Shown in pieces: positions 52,390 to 61,609 of a stretch of DNA of 64,000 bases. The first letter of the stretch is position 1. Each line of letters opens with the position of its first letter. This DNA is from Chitinophaga deserti (GTDB lineage: Bacteria; Bacteroidota; Bacteroidia; Chitinophagales; Chitinophagaceae): NCBI RefSeq assembly GCF_003149455.1, contig NZ_QFFK01000006.1, positions 186,001 to 250,000 on the forward strand, read 5' to 3'. The notes below the pieces were generated by a model. That model saw only the letters and a list, made by a program, of their open reading frames with translations, did not search any database and had not been told where the DNA came from. A program made the translations under genes and the position numbers.

Positions 52390-52645
52390 AATTTCATAGG
52401 ATAGATTGATCCAACATTCATAGCGTTAGGGATGAAATGGAAAATTCATGGCATAAGGTAAAAGGAACATTTCAAGGTATGCGGGAATTGGAACATTATT
52501 GGTATAGGTGGCAATAGGTTACGATGTATTTTGCGATGATCAAAAGTATACTCTGTTCTCTCCGTGGCAAATACCATTTAGTTGTATCTTTTAACAACTT
52601 TTTTACAATAAATACGTTACAACCCCTTTTTAAACCTCAGATTCT

Positions 52646-53134
52646 ATGTTTCAACAAGCTAAAAAGCGACCTATGCCGTTACGCCCCTTTTTTCTCTTGG
52701 TAATTTTATTAATATGTTCTTATCGAGCATCCGCGCAGGATTCAGAGGCTGAATCAGTAAAAAGTGTCATCAGGCAACTGTTTGAGGGCATGAAACGTGG
52801 CGACAGCGCGATGGTAAAGGCTGTCTTTGAAGAAGGAGCCATGCTACACACCGCAGTAAAGACCAAAACAGGGGAGATTAAGCTGGCAAAAGAGGCGCTC
52901 CAGGGCTTTTTAACAGCTGTAGGTCGCCCTCACACGGACGTGTGGGATGAGCGGATCACCTTCGGGCAGGTTTTGGTCGACGGACCGATGGCCAGCGTCT
53001 GGACTCCCTACCAGTTTTTTATCGGGGATAAGTTCAGCCATTGCGGGGTAAACAGCTTTCAGCTGTACAAATCCGAAAAAGGTTGGAAGATTACCTACCT
53101 CATCGATACGCGCCGGAAGGATAATTGTCTGTAA
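52646..53134 (+). CDS. exported NTF2/SnoaL-like protein
   Basis: A 162-residue exported protein; signal peptide to about 31 (ICSYRASAQD). The rest is an NTF2-like fold: SVIRQLFEGMKRGDSAMVKAV, PHTDVWDERITFGQVLVDG, MASVWTPYQFFIGDKF, then CGVNSFQLYKSEKGWKITYL. Such domains hold small ligands or act as simple enzymes; substrate unknown. The start could also be 52673. Its stop is one base from that of the converging membrane-protein gene. Confidence 0.82.
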   Translation: MFQQAKKRPMPLRPFFLLVILLICSYRASAQDSEAESVKSVIRQLFEGMKRGDSAMVKAVFEEGAMLHTAVKTKTGEIKLAKEALQGFLTAVGRPHTDVWDERITFGQVLVDGPMASVWTPYQFFIGDKFSHCGVNSFQLYKSEKGWKITYLIDTRRKDNCL

Positions 53135-53135
53135 T

Positions 53136-53969
53136 TTAATCGGGTTGCCGGCCGTCGAGGTAATGGATGGCCGAGTCACATTGCTTTTCGATCTCGCTGA
53201 AGCGGGCATCGACAAGATCTGTATTGCCTTCAAGGAAGTCGTCTTTCCCGGAACGGCTAAGCCCTTTCACCAGCAGGAACTGTTTGATAAGGTTCTGATT
53301 GATGAGGGAGGAGAATTCCTGTTGCTTCTGGAGGGTCTGTTCCCGCTCCAGCCGGAAGATGTTACGGAAGTACACGCCCCATACCCGTAATATGATTACA
53401 AGGTAAACGAGCATAAGGAAGGGGGTAGCTAAGTAGCGGTCCTTCACCGAATAGGTGGGCGGGAGGTTTACGCGTATCTGGTCCAGCTTCATCCATGCGG
53501 CAATCCCCAGGTATAGGAGGAGCAGGGCCATAAGTGAAAGGGACGTGCGCAGACTTACGGCGAAGTAGCCGAGCATACAGGCCATAAGCCAGGGAATGGC
53601 ATAAATGGGGGATATGTCCATGTCGTTGAGGAACGAGCAGGCCATTGGCGTAAGCAATGTGTTTAGGGCGGCCAGGATGCCAATATGGGGGTGCGGGATC
53701 CCTGTACTCATGAGGATGCCGCAACACACGAATATCATGGCGAAGGCGGTGGTAATAACCAGATTCGGTAAGTCGTGCAGGAAGATCAGTGCTGCTATGA
53801 TGGGTATCAGCAGGAGGGTGTAGGTGAAGATGTAATCGAAAACCATACGAATGCGTGCCTGTTCCCATGCGCAGGCGGATTTGCGTATAAGCTTTCCCGT
53901 GACCATTTCGCTGACGGCGTTGTAAATGGCAGAAGACAGAGTGGAAATGCTGCTGTTGTTTGCTGACAT
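53136..53969 (-). CDS. membrane protein resembling the sensor half of a histidine kinase
   Basis: A 277-residue protein with about six or seven membrane helices between about 30 and 200 (IFTYTLLLIPIIAALIFL, LVITTAFAMIFVCCGIL and others), followed by a soluble helical tail (FRLEREQTLQKQQEFSSLINQ). The layout is that of 7TM-type sensor kinases before their kinase core, but the chain stops where the His-containing helix and ATPase would begin, and the next DNA is another gene. A genuine membrane protein or a kinase cut short are both open. Start at 53969; 54002 is the alternative. Confidence 0.7.
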   Translation of the reverse strand: MSANNSSISTLSSAIYNAVSEMVTGKLIRKSACAWEQARIRMVFDYIFTYTLLLIPIIAALIFLHDLPNLVITTAFAMIFVCCGILMSTGIPHPHIGILAALNTLLTPMACSFLNDMDISPIYAIPWLMACMLGYFAVSLRTSLSLMALLLLYLGIAAWMKLDQIRVNLPPTYSVKDRYLATPFLMLVYLVIILRVWGVYFRNIFRLEREQTLQKQQEFSSLINQNLIKQFLLVKGLSRSGKDDFLEGNTDLVDARFSEIEKQCDSAIHYLDGRQPD

Positions 53970-54060
53970 AAAGGGTTTTTGCAATAAATAGCTCATACAC
54001 AAGGTAGTAGGATTCAGTGGGCTGGATATGGTCCTTTCGTGGTAAATTATTGATACAAAA

Positions 54061-54096
54061 TAAGAAGGGCCGCCTTAGACAAGGCAGCCCTCTATA
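54061..54096 (-). terminator. terminator after the Hsp20 gene
   Basis: Eleven-base stem with one mismatch (54066-54076 with 54081-54091, arms AGGGC and GCCTT with their partners) and a short T-rich tail on the minus strand. Confidence 0.65.
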
Positions 54097-54151
54097 TTGT
54101 TGTATTTGTTATTTGAATCAAATCACAACAAATCGCAACTATTCCTAACCC

Positions 54152-54592
54152 TTATGCAACTATAATTTCTTTTACGGTTTCCTGTGCGGCCTCTTTCTTA
54201 GGCAGGGTCAGATGCAGGACGCCGTTATCGTATTTCGCGTTGATTTTACCGGCTTCTACTTTTTCGTCCAGCGTAAAGGAGCGGGAGAAGGAGCGGAAGC
54301 TGAATTCGCGGCGGATTTGTTTTTCGTTTTCATCTTTAGATTCGGCTTTCTTTTCTGCGCTGATCGTCAGCGTAGGTCCGTCGATTTTTACCTTAAAGTC
54401 TTCTTTCGCGAATCCGGGGGCAACTACTTCCAGGGAATAACCATCTTTCGTTTCGCGGATGTTTACCGGAGCGTAAGATGTACCATAGAAATCAGAGGTA
54501 GCGAAATCCTTATTCAGGAATTTGCCGTTGATCAGTTCGTCTACGAGACCATGGAAGGTTTTGGCGGGTTGATTAAATTTTACGAGTGTCAT
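54152..54592 (-). CDS. Hsp20/alpha-crystallin small heat-shock protein
   Basis: A 146-residue holdase that keeps unfolding proteins soluble in the cytoplasm. The alpha-crystallin domain runs from about 45 to 135: PVNIRETKDGYSLEVVAPGF, EDFKVKIDGPTLTISAEKK, then the conserved GKINAKYDNGVLHLTLPKK. No heat-shock operator is visible upstream. It is monocistronic; its relation to the adjacent bacilliredoxin gene is divergent. Confidence 0.95.
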   Translation of the reverse strand: MTLVKFNQPAKTFHGLVDELINGKFLNKDFATSDFYGTSYAPVNIRETKDGYSLEVVAPGFAKEDFKVKIDGPTLTISAEKKAESKDENEKQIRREFSFRSFSRSFTLDEKVEAGKINAKYDNGVLHLTLPKKEAAQETVKEIIVA

Positions 54593-54789
54593 AGTGTTAT
54601 TCCTTTTATGCGTTAAACCATTTATTTTTTTCGGTTACATCCGGTATAGATCAAACGGGATACCAATGCCAGAAATCGGTTAAAACGCCAGTCTTTCAAA
54701 TGAAATAACGACAAAATGGCAATTAACTGCTGTTTTATCAGACATAATGGCAATAAAAATGAATTAATTGAAGTATCTCGATATATTAT

Positions 54790-54797
54790 TAACTTTG
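54790..54797 (+). promoter_or_regulatory. -7 promoter element for the bacilliredoxin gene
   Basis: TAACTTTG, exact consensus match, 17 bases before the ATG at 54815. It supports 54815 as start rather than the longer in-frame codon at 54716. Confidence 0.65.
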
Positions 54798-54814
54798 CGG
54801 AAAATCATACATAT

Positions 54815-55228
54815 ATGTACCCTGCGGAACTCGTGATGCCGATGAAGGCAGAATTAACAGATAATGGATTTCAGGAAATGCTTTCTCCTAACAGCGTGGA
54901 AGAAGTATTGAAACAGGAAGGAACTACCCTGGTAGTTATTAATTCAGTATGCGGATGCTCTGCCGGTACTGCCCGTCCGGGTGTACTCATGGCGGTTGCG
55001 GCCAGCGAAAAGAAGCCCGACAGACTGGCTACTTCCTTTGCAGGTTTCGACAAAGATGCCGTACAGCAGATCCGTACGCACCTGATGCCTTACCCCCCGT
55101 CTTCCCCCTCTATCGCACTTTTTAAGGACGGACAGCTGGTGCACTTTATTGAGCGCCACATGATTGAGGGCCGTTCTGCCCAGATGATTGCAACTAACCT
55201 CGTAGCTGCGTTCGACGAGTATTGCTAA
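54815..55228 (+). CDS. BrxA/BrxB family bacilliredoxin
   Basis: A 137-residue thiol protein of the YphP/YqiW family, which removes bacillithiol from protein cysteines after oxidative stress. The family motif C46-G-C48 is in VINSVCGCSAGTARPGV; the start MYPAELVMPMKAELTDNGF and the C-terminal IEGRSAQMIATNLVAAFDEYC fit well. It lies alone, opposite to the Hsp20 gene. Bacillithiol synthesis genes are not in the window. Confidence 0.94.
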   Translation: MYPAELVMPMKAELTDNGFQEMLSPNSVEEVLKQEGTTLVVINSVCGCSAGTARPGVLMAVAASEKKPDRLATSFAGFDKDAVQQIRTHLMPYPPSSPSIALFKDGQLVHFIERHMIEGRSAQMIATNLVAAFDEYC

Positions 55229-55371
55229 TCGTTTGCTGATTCCCGTTACATGGTTTTTTATTCCGCGTAATGGGAATTTCATATTTGCAATGTAACTTGG
55301 TGGTTTGATTTTCCAACTGACTTAATTCGGCTTTGTTCATAGGAAAATTCAGATCACCATTTTTTTAGCCT

Positions 55372-56655
55372 ATGTATCCTAACTTATTTTACGCGTTCAG
55401 GGATCTTTTTGGAATAGAGTGGCCCTGGCTCAAAATAATTCAGACATTCGGTTTCTTCGTGGCGCTGGCTTTTCTGGCTGCTGCTTACGTGCTGACTTCA
55501 GAATTGCGCCGCCGCGAAAAGCTCGGTCTTCTCGGTCCTGTCGAGGAAACCATCGTAGAAGGCAAGCCCGCTTCCGTGGGCGATATGCTGCTGAGTGCCC
55601 TTATCGGATTTATCCTCGGCTTCAAAATCTTCGGGATCATTGGAAGCGACAGCGATTTCCGTGATTATTTATTATCTGCCCAGGGCAGCGTGATAGGAGG
55701 TATTGTCCTCGGCGCTGCAATGGCTTATTATAAATATTATACGAAGAAGAAAACGGCATTGGCTACCCCGAAGCAGGTAAAAGTAAAAGTATGGCCGCAT
55801 CAGCGTGTGCCCGACTTTACCATTCAGGCAGCAGTAGCCGGCCTGATCGGTGCCAAGATCTTCCATAACCTCGAGAACTGGAGTGAATTCACTGCTGATC
55901 CCTGGGGCTCACTCTTTTCCGCCAGCGGACTCACATTTTATGGAGGGCTTATCGTAGCTGCATATGTAATTATACGTTACGCCCGTAGTAAAGAGATTAA
56001 CTGGAAGCACCTGGTAGACAGTGCTGCTCCTGCGCTTATGCTGGCATACGCGATAGGGCGTATGGGCTGCCAGTTTTCCGGCGACGGGGACTGGGGCATC
56101 AATAACAGCGCGTACATCACTAATGCCGCCGGTAAAATTGAGAAGGTAGCCCCTGCACAATACCAGGCAGTAATGCAGCAGGAATCAGCATACTTTATCA
56201 GGCATTTTGGCTCTATTGAAGCTGTGCCGCATAAATACTATGCAAAACCTGAAGCGCTCAGCTGGCTGCCCGACTGGTTTGTTGCCTATAATTACCCCCA
56301 TAACGTGGTGAACGACGGAGTGAAGCTGCCCGCCTGTGAAGGGGAGTATTGCAGTGCACTTCCGGTAGGTGTATTCCCTACGCCATTATATGAGATCATC
56401 GTTTGTGGTGCGTTTTTCTTAGTGCTGATGGGCATCCGCCGGAAAGTGACCACTCCCGGTGTTATCTTCGGCATCTACCTCATCCTCAATGGACTGGAAA
56501 GGTTTTTCGTGGAAAAGATCCGCGTCAATACCAAGTATGATATTTTCGGGTTCCATCCCACACAGGCTGAACTGATTGCCAGTTTGCTGGTTATCGGCGG
56601 CGCCGTGCTGATCTGGTATGCCCGTAAAACCAAACCAGCCGCAAATCCCGCCTGA
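55372..56655 (+). CDS. lgt: prolipoprotein diacylglyceryl transferase, long form
   Basis: Inner-membrane enzyme that adds diacylglycerol to the Cys of lipoprotein precursors, the first step of their maturation. 427 residues, against 260-300 in most bacteria; the extra length is a stretch at about 55-85 and a loop at about 250-330. About seven membrane helices. The substrate-loop motif usually read as HGGL is YGGL here (about 188-192, GLTFYGGLIV), and the Lgt signature appears as IGRMGCQFSGDGDWG from about 228. Both changes are known to me as common in the phylum but cannot be verified here. The window encodes more than ten lipoproteins, so this enzyme is heavily used. The hemerythrin gene overlaps it by one base. 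Confidence 0.93.
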   Translation: MYPNLFYAFRDLFGIEWPWLKIIQTFGFFVALAFLAAAYVLTSELRRREKLGLLGPVEETIVEGKPASVGDMLLSALIGFILGFKIFGIIGSDSDFRDYLLSAQGSVIGGIVLGAAMAYYKYYTKKKTALATPKQVKVKVWPHQRVPDFTIQAAVAGLIGAKIFHNLENWSEFTADPWGSLFSASGLTFYGGLIVAAYVIIRYARSKEINWKHLVDSAAPALMLAYAIGRMGCQFSGDGDWGINNSAYITNAAGKIEKVAPAQYQAVMQQESAYFIRHFGSIEAVPHKYYAKPEALSWLPDWFVAYNYPHNVVNDGVKLPACEGEYCSALPVGVFPTPLYEIIVCGAFFLVLMGIRRKVTTPGVIFGIYLILNGLERFFVEKIRVNTKYDIFGFHPTQAELIASLLVIGGAVLIWYARKTKPAANPA

Positions 56656-57086
56656 TGCAGCGCCATCCTAATCTTATACCGTTATCACACGAGCATAAAA
56701 CACTGCTCTTTGTGTGTCGCTACCTGAAGTCAGATGCTGCAGCATATGAAGGCTATCCGCTGGATGCCGCATCCAAAATGCGGTATATGGTAAAAGTGTT
56801 CCAGGAAACCATGGTGCCGCATATCCAGAAAGAAGATCATCTTTTTGAGCAATGCAGGGGCCATGTGCCTGAAATCGATACCTATATCGATGAACTCGTG
56901 GAAGAGCACCGTATCATTTCCGGGATGTACAGCGCGCTGGTAGACAGTGCGGATGTCGTAGCCGGAATGGACCAGCTGGCCCGGGCACTGGAAGCGCATA
57001 TCCGGAAAGAGGAGCGGGTCGTATTTGAAAGAATGCAGGAATTATTACCCGATGTAATTGACCGGATCCGGTTGACGGAAGGGTAA
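56655..57086 (+). CDS. hemerythrin HHE-domain protein
   Basis: A 143-residue helical protein with a hemerythrin-type iron-binding domain: SHEHKTLLFVCRYLK near the start, VPHIQKEDHLFEQC, VEEHRIISGMYSALV and EAHIRKEERVVFERMQELLP supply the His/Glu ligands of the four-helix bundle. It may bind O2, NO or iron or take part in repair of Fe proteins. The stop of lgt and its ATG share an A (TGATG), so it is translated with lgt. Confidence 0.92.
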   Translation: MQRHPNLIPLSHEHKTLLFVCRYLKSDAAAYEGYPLDAASKMRYMVKVFQETMVPHIQKEDHLFEQCRGHVPEIDTYIDELVEEHRIISGMYSALVDSADVVAGMDQLARALEAHIRKEERVVFERMQELLPDVIDRIRLTEG

Positions 57087-57111
57087 AAAAATACTAAAAC
57101 ACCCTTATACC

Positions 57112-58119
57112 ATGAAATCTGTTACCCTGATGGCCGCATTCCTGGCCATTTTTGCGCATGCCAATGCTCAGCTGGATACCAGCGGGCCACGCGTAGCCAC
57201 AGGCACCGAAACGCAGGAAAGCGAAAGCGTTGAATTATCCGATGCCGAGGTGCAAAAACTGAAAGATTCCATTCATGCCACATTCAAATTCCAGACAGGT
57301 AAAGTAACCCTGGAGCACGGCATTGTAATCAATGTTCCCAAAGGTTTCCGCTACCTCGATGCTACCCAAAGCCACCGTGTTCTGGAAGATCTCTGGGAAA
57401 ATCCCAAATCAGAAACGATGGGGATGCTATTCCCGGAAGACCGTGGTCCTCTCGATGACAATACATGGGCTTTTGATATCAACTTCGAGGAAATGGGGTA
57501 TGTTAAAGATGAGGATGCTGACAAAATCGACTACGACGACCTGTTGAAAACCATGAAGGAAGAGGCTGTAGAAGCAAATAAAACGCGGGCAGAAGGAGGT
57601 TATGAGTCAATAAATATCATCGGTTGGGCAGCCGCTCCTTATTATGATAAAACAACCAAAACACTTCACTGGGCCCGGGAACTGAAGTTTGGGGAATCAG
57701 AGCAGCATACCCTGAACTATAATGTACGTATCCTTGGCCGTAAGGGCGTGTTGTCTATGAACGCAATCGGGGCAATGCCGCAATTGGCAGAAATCAAAAC
57801 TCATATTCCGGCTATTCTGAGCAGTGCCAGTTTCGAAAGCGGGCACGCCTATGCCGACTTCAATCCTGACGTAGATGAGGTTGCCGCCTGGACGGTAGGG
57901 GGCCTCGTTGCTGGAAAAGTGCTGGCCAAGGTAGGGTTCTTCGCTATACTCGCGAAATTCGGCAAGTTCATTGTTCTGGGTGTTATTGCCCTTGGTGGTG
58001 CTGCTTACAAATGGATCACCGGGCGGAGAAGAAAGGAGGAAGAGGTACAGGCAGAAGAGCAGCCCGAACCGCTGGCAGCAGGTGAGGAGGTGGAAAGTGA
58101 AAGCCAGACTAAAGCCTGA
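57112..58119 (+). CDS. DUF2167 membrane protein
   Basis: A 335-residue exported, membrane-anchored protein. Signal peptide to about 19 (HANAQLD), then the DUF2167 domain: GIVINVPKGFRYLDATQSHRVLEDLW, MLFPEDRGP, WAFDINFEEMGYVKDED, DYDDLLKTMKEEAVEANK and WARELKFGESEQHTLNYNVRIL. One membrane helix near 265-300 and an acidic cytoplasmic tail (RRRKEEEVQAEEQPEPLAAG). No known function. The gene follows the hemerythrin gene by 25 bases. Confidence 0.9.
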   Translation: MKSVTLMAAFLAIFAHANAQLDTSGPRVATGTETQESESVELSDAEVQKLKDSIHATFKFQTGKVTLEHGIVINVPKGFRYLDATQSHRVLEDLWENPKSETMGMLFPEDRGPLDDNTWAFDINFEEMGYVKDEDADKIDYDDLLKTMKEEAVEANKTRAEGGYESINIIGWAAAPYYDKTTKTLHWARELKFGESEQHTLNYNVRILGRKGVLSMNAIGAMPQLAEIKTHIPAILSSASFESGHAYADFNPDVDEVAAWTVGGLVAGKVLAKVGFFAILAKFGKFIVLGVIALGGAAYKWITGRRRKEEEVQAEEQPEPLAAGEEVESESQTKA

Positions 58120-58151
58120 TAATAGTATTCATACGATATTTTAAAGCATAT

Positions 58152-58188
58152 GGCGCCGGAGGATAATCTTCCGGCGCCGCTTTTTTTT
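58152..58188 (+). terminator. Rho-independent terminator after the DUF2167 gene
   Basis: Nine-base-pair stem (58152-58160 with 58170-58178, arms GGCGCCGGA/TCCGGCGCC) followed by eight T. The remaining bases to the next gene at 58418 hold no other feature. Confidence 0.88.
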
Positions 58189-58417
58189 AAAAGTTTGTAA
58201 CCAAACACCCTAATGATCGTCTTTTTATTGTTACTGCAAACGCATTTGCAGGTTTCCCGAAATTGTTTCCACCAGATTTTACCAATCATCCCAATCTAAT
58301 GACCACTTGTGTATAATTATGTACTATGCAAAACATACTACCTACCTTAGCACTGTAGTTGTTAAAGAAAGGAACTACATTATCTACAGATCTAAATCTA
58401 ACTATAATCCGCCTTAT

Positions 58418-60883
58418 ATGAAATCGTTTTACAAAATGTTGATCCTGAGTGCCTTTGTGCCTTTTGCCGCTTTGCCGGTAGCTGCACAATCGCAAAATGG
58501 AGCTGCCCCCAAAGCACAAATAGCGGGTAAAGTAACCCGTACCAATGAAGCTCCCGCAGAATTTGCTACCGTAACACTCCTTCGCGCAAAAGATTCTTCC
58601 CTCGTAAAAGGGGTACTTGCAGATATTTCAGGGAAGTATGCTTTTGATGGCATTTCCGGTGGCCGGTATATTGTATCCGCAGCTAACATGGGTCTTAAAA
58701 AAGGATATTCCGCCCCCTTCACGCTAAATGGTTCCGCTGTAAACATGCCGGCCATCATCCTGGCGGAAGATTCCCGTAACCTGAAAGCGGTGGATGTAAC
58801 CGCCAAAAGGCCCTTCATCGAACAGAAAGCCGATAAAATGGTCGTGAACGTGGAGAACTCCATCGTGTCTGCAGGAGGTACTGCCCTCGAAGTACTCCAG
58901 CAATCCCCTGGTATTCAGGTGGATAAAGATGATAACATCTCCATGCGTGGCAAAAACGGTGTTATAATAATGATCGACGGCAAGCCTTCCAACATGTCTG
59001 CCCAGGACGTTGCCCAGCTGCTTAAAAACATGCCCAGTTCGAACATAGACCAAATCGAACTGATCGCCAATCCTTCCGCCAAATACGATGCAGCGGGCAA
59101 CGCCGGGATTATCAATATCAAGCTGAAGAAAAACAGCAACTACGGCGCCAACGGGAGCTTGAACCTGGGTTACATCCAGGGCGAGCTCCCCAAGGCGAAC
59201 GGAGGTATCAATCTCAATTACCGTAGTAAAAAAGTGAACCTGTATGGTTCTTACAACTATAACTTCAACCGTAACTTCGAATTCCTGCACATCACCCGGG
59301 ATAATCAGGAAGAGTCTGGCCGGATGGTTTTCGACCAGATTTCGAACATCGATAAAAAATCCCGCTACCATGGAGCTAAAGCAGGTATCGATTACTTCCT
59401 CAATTCCAACCACACCATCGGGCTTATGTTTGACATGGGCGATAATAAATGGAAAGGTACAGGTGTAGGCACCACAAAAATTGGTAACGGAGAACGGGTT
59501 GATTCTGCCCTGTATTCCAATTCAGATAACAACTCACGCTGGAAACGCCAGTCTTACAACTTTAATTACAAAGGTAAACTGGATACCACGGGCAGGGAAC
59601 TCAACATTGACCTGGACTATTCCCGTAACACAGAAAGGAACGATAATTTCCTGTATTCCAGCTACCGGGATGCCATTGGTAAAGAAACCTGGCGGGAAGA
59701 CGTAACACGTGCCAGCCAGCCTTCCATCATCAATATCAAAACTGCCAAACTCGACTACGTACATCCCCTGCGTCATAATGATAAGTTTGAAGCAGGTGTG
59801 AAGTTCAGCTGGGTAGATTCTGATAACGATTCCCGGTTCGATAGTCTTCGTAACCATGGCTGGGAATATGATGCCAACCGGTCTAACTACTTCATTTACA
59901 AAGAGAACGTAAACGCCGCTTATATCAACTATAACCGGCAGTTTAAGAAACTGGGTATTCAGGCAGGGGTTCGTGCGGAGCAAACCAATGTAACCGGTAA
60001 TTCCGTGACGAAGAAGGAAGTAAATGATACCAGCTATCTGAACTTCTTTCCCAGTATATTCTTCAGTTACGCCGCACATAAAAACCATCAGTTAGGTCTG
60101 TCCTACAGCCGCCGTCTGCAGCGCCCCAGCTACGACGATCTGAATCCCTTTGAATTCTATATTGACCGGTATACTAAAGGCGGTGGTAACCCGCACCTTC
60201 GCCCGCAGTATTCCAACAACATCGACTTTACCTGGACATTCAAATCTTTCCTGACCACCGCTATCGGGTACAGCCATACGAAAGACATGCTTTCGCGGGT
60301 ACTGGAACCGGATGTTGACGAAACTACGGGAGACACTTCCATCGTAGTGTACCGCTACATGAACGTGGCCAGCAAGGATAATGTGAACCTGAATATTTCT
60401 GCTCCCTACGAGATCACAAAGTGGTGGAAGAGCTTCACTACGGTATCCGTTTTCTATAACAAGTTTGAAACGGTCGTGAAAGGAGAGGAGATCAACCGGG
60501 CTTCCGCTGGTTTCTTCGGGAACACCCAGCAAACATTTACCCTGGGTAAAGGATGGTCTTCGGAAGTGAGCTTCTTCTATGTTTCTCCACAAATAAGCCA
60601 GGAAGGCCTGTTCCGGATGAAATCGATGTACGCACTGAACGCCGGGCTGCAAAAGCAGATCCTGAAAAAGAAAGGCACGATCAAGTTGAATGTGAATGAC
60701 ATATTCAGGACGCAGCGCTTCCGCGGTACTTATGAAATGGCTAACCGCGACCTGGGGCTTAGAACGGGCTGGGACAGCCGCCAGGTACGCCTTACCTTCT
60801 CCTATCGCTTCGGTAATACTAATGTGAAAGAGGCCAGAAACCGTAAAACGGGTCTGGAAGATGAACTGAACCGGGTGAAATAG
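58418..60883 (+). CDS. TonB-dependent-receptor-like outer-membrane beta-barrel protein
   Basis: An 821-residue outer-membrane protein. Signal peptide to about 23 (LPVAAQSQ), a carboxypeptidase-like domain (about 32-110, QIAGKVTRTNEAPAEFATV), a plug (about 120-225, LEVLQQSPGIQVDKDDNISMRGKNG and NPSAKYDAAGNAGIINIK), and a barrel of the OMP_b-brl_3 type (GLSYSRRLQRPSYDDLNPFEF, then GGGNPHLRPQYSNN). Relatives act in uptake or as surface proteins; ligand unknown. Start 58418 gives the signal peptide; a long in-frame run upstream to 58307 has no signal. Confidence 0.92.
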   Translation: MKSFYKMLILSAFVPFAALPVAAQSQNGAAPKAQIAGKVTRTNEAPAEFATVTLLRAKDSSLVKGVLADISGKYAFDGISGGRYIVSAANMGLKKGYSAPFTLNGSAVNMPAIILAEDSRNLKAVDVTAKRPFIEQKADKMVVNVENSIVSAGGTALEVLQQSPGIQVDKDDNISMRGKNGVIIMIDGKPSNMSAQDVAQLLKNMPSSNIDQIELIANPSAKYDAAGNAGIINIKLKKNSNYGANGSLNLGYIQGELPKANGGINLNYRSKKVNLYGSYNYNFNRNFEFLHITRDNQEESGRMVFDQISNIDKKSRYHGAKAGIDYFLNSNHTIGLMFDMGDNKWKGTGVGTTKIGNGERVDSALYSNSDNNSRWKRQSYNFNYKGKLDTTGRELNIDLDYSRNTERNDNFLYSSYRDAIGKETWREDVTRASQPSIINIKTAKLDYVHPLRHNDKFEAGVKFSWVDSDNDSRFDSLRNHGWEYDANRSNYFIYKENVNAAYINYNRQFKKLGIQAGVRAEQTNVTGNSVTKKEVNDTSYLNFFPSIFFSYAAHKNHQLGLSYSRRLQRPSYDDLNPFEFYIDRYTKGGGNPHLRPQYSNNIDFTWTFKSFLTTAIGYSHTKDMLSRVLEPDVDETTGDTSIVVYRYMNVASKDNVNLNISAPYEITKWWKSFTTVSVFYNKFETVVKGEEINRASAGFFGNTQQTFTLGKGWSSEVSFFYVSPQISQEGLFRMKSMYALNAGLQKQILKKKGTIKLNVNDIFRTQRFRGTYEMANRDLGLRTGWDSRQVRLTFSYRFGNTNVKEARNRKTGLEDELNRVK

Positions 60884-60932
60884 GGCTTTTTAAAGATGAC
60901 CTAATCATGTTTTAGGTATATAAGGATGGAAA

Positions 60933-60966
60933 GAACGCGGCCCTTCTGGGTCGCGTTCGCTTTTAT
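60933..60966 (+). terminator. Rho-independent terminator after the receptor-like gene
   Basis: Eleven-base-pair stem with one G-T pair (60933-60943 with 60948-60958, arms GAACGCGGCCC/GGGTCGCGTTC), loop TTCT, then a T-rich tail. Confidence 0.85.
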
Positions 60967-61042
60967 ATGCCGGTGGTTTTCAGTAATTTGAAAAAAAAGT
61001 CCCCGGCCTGTGCAACCTTCATGACGCTTCACCGTCTTTTAT

Positions 61043-61609
61043 ATGAATTTATACCCTGACAATTTGGAAAATTTGCCTGTAACAGATCAGATCGTGGCCA
61101 GATGCCGCATGGGCGACGCCCGTGCGTTTCACGACCTGTATCATGCATATTCCAAAGCCATGTATAATATTTGCCTCCGGATGACCGGGCATTCCGCCGA
61201 CGCGGAAGACGTACTGCAGGAGGCTTTCGTACAGATCTTTAAAAATTTGGACAAGCTCGCGACCGACAGCAGTCTGACCGCATGGGTCAAACGCATCGTG
61301 GTCAACCACTGCCTCAGTTACCTCCGGAAAAAGAAAGTGTATTTCGAGGAAGTGGAAGATCAGGAATGGAAGTCGGAAGACGGGGTGGATGAAAATGAGC
61401 ATATGCTAACGGTGGCCACTGTTAAGGAGGCAATCGGGCAGCTGCCGGCAGGCTACAGAACAGTGCTGAACCTGTACATTTTCGAAGATTACAGTCACCG
61501 CGAAATAGCCGGGTTACTGAATATATCAGAGTCCACCGTGAAAACGCAGTATATGCGGGCTAAGGAGCGTGTCCGTCAGATCGTTCATCTTAAATCGAAA
61601 AGGATATGA
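61043..61609 (+). CDS. RNA polymerase ECF sigma factor
   Basis: A 188-residue ECF sigma factor. Region 2 spans about 25-95 (FHDLYHAYSKAMYNICLRMT, AEDVLQEAFVQIFKNL) and region 4 spans about 120-180 (LYIFEDYSHREIAGLLNISE followed by STVKTQYMRAK). It overlaps the next gene by four bases (ATGA), so the small membrane protein encoded there is a likely anti-sigma factor. This makes a third sigma/membrane pair in the window, without a SusC partner. Confidence 0.94.
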   Translation: MNLYPDNLENLPVTDQIVARCRMGDARAFHDLYHAYSKAMYNICLRMTGHSADAEDVLQEAFVQIFKNLDKLATDSSLTAWVKRIVVNHCLSYLRKKKVYFEEVEDQEWKSEDGVDENEHMLTVATVKEAIGQLPAGYRTVLNLYIFEDYSHREIAGLLNISESTVKTQYMRAKERVRQIVHLKSKRI

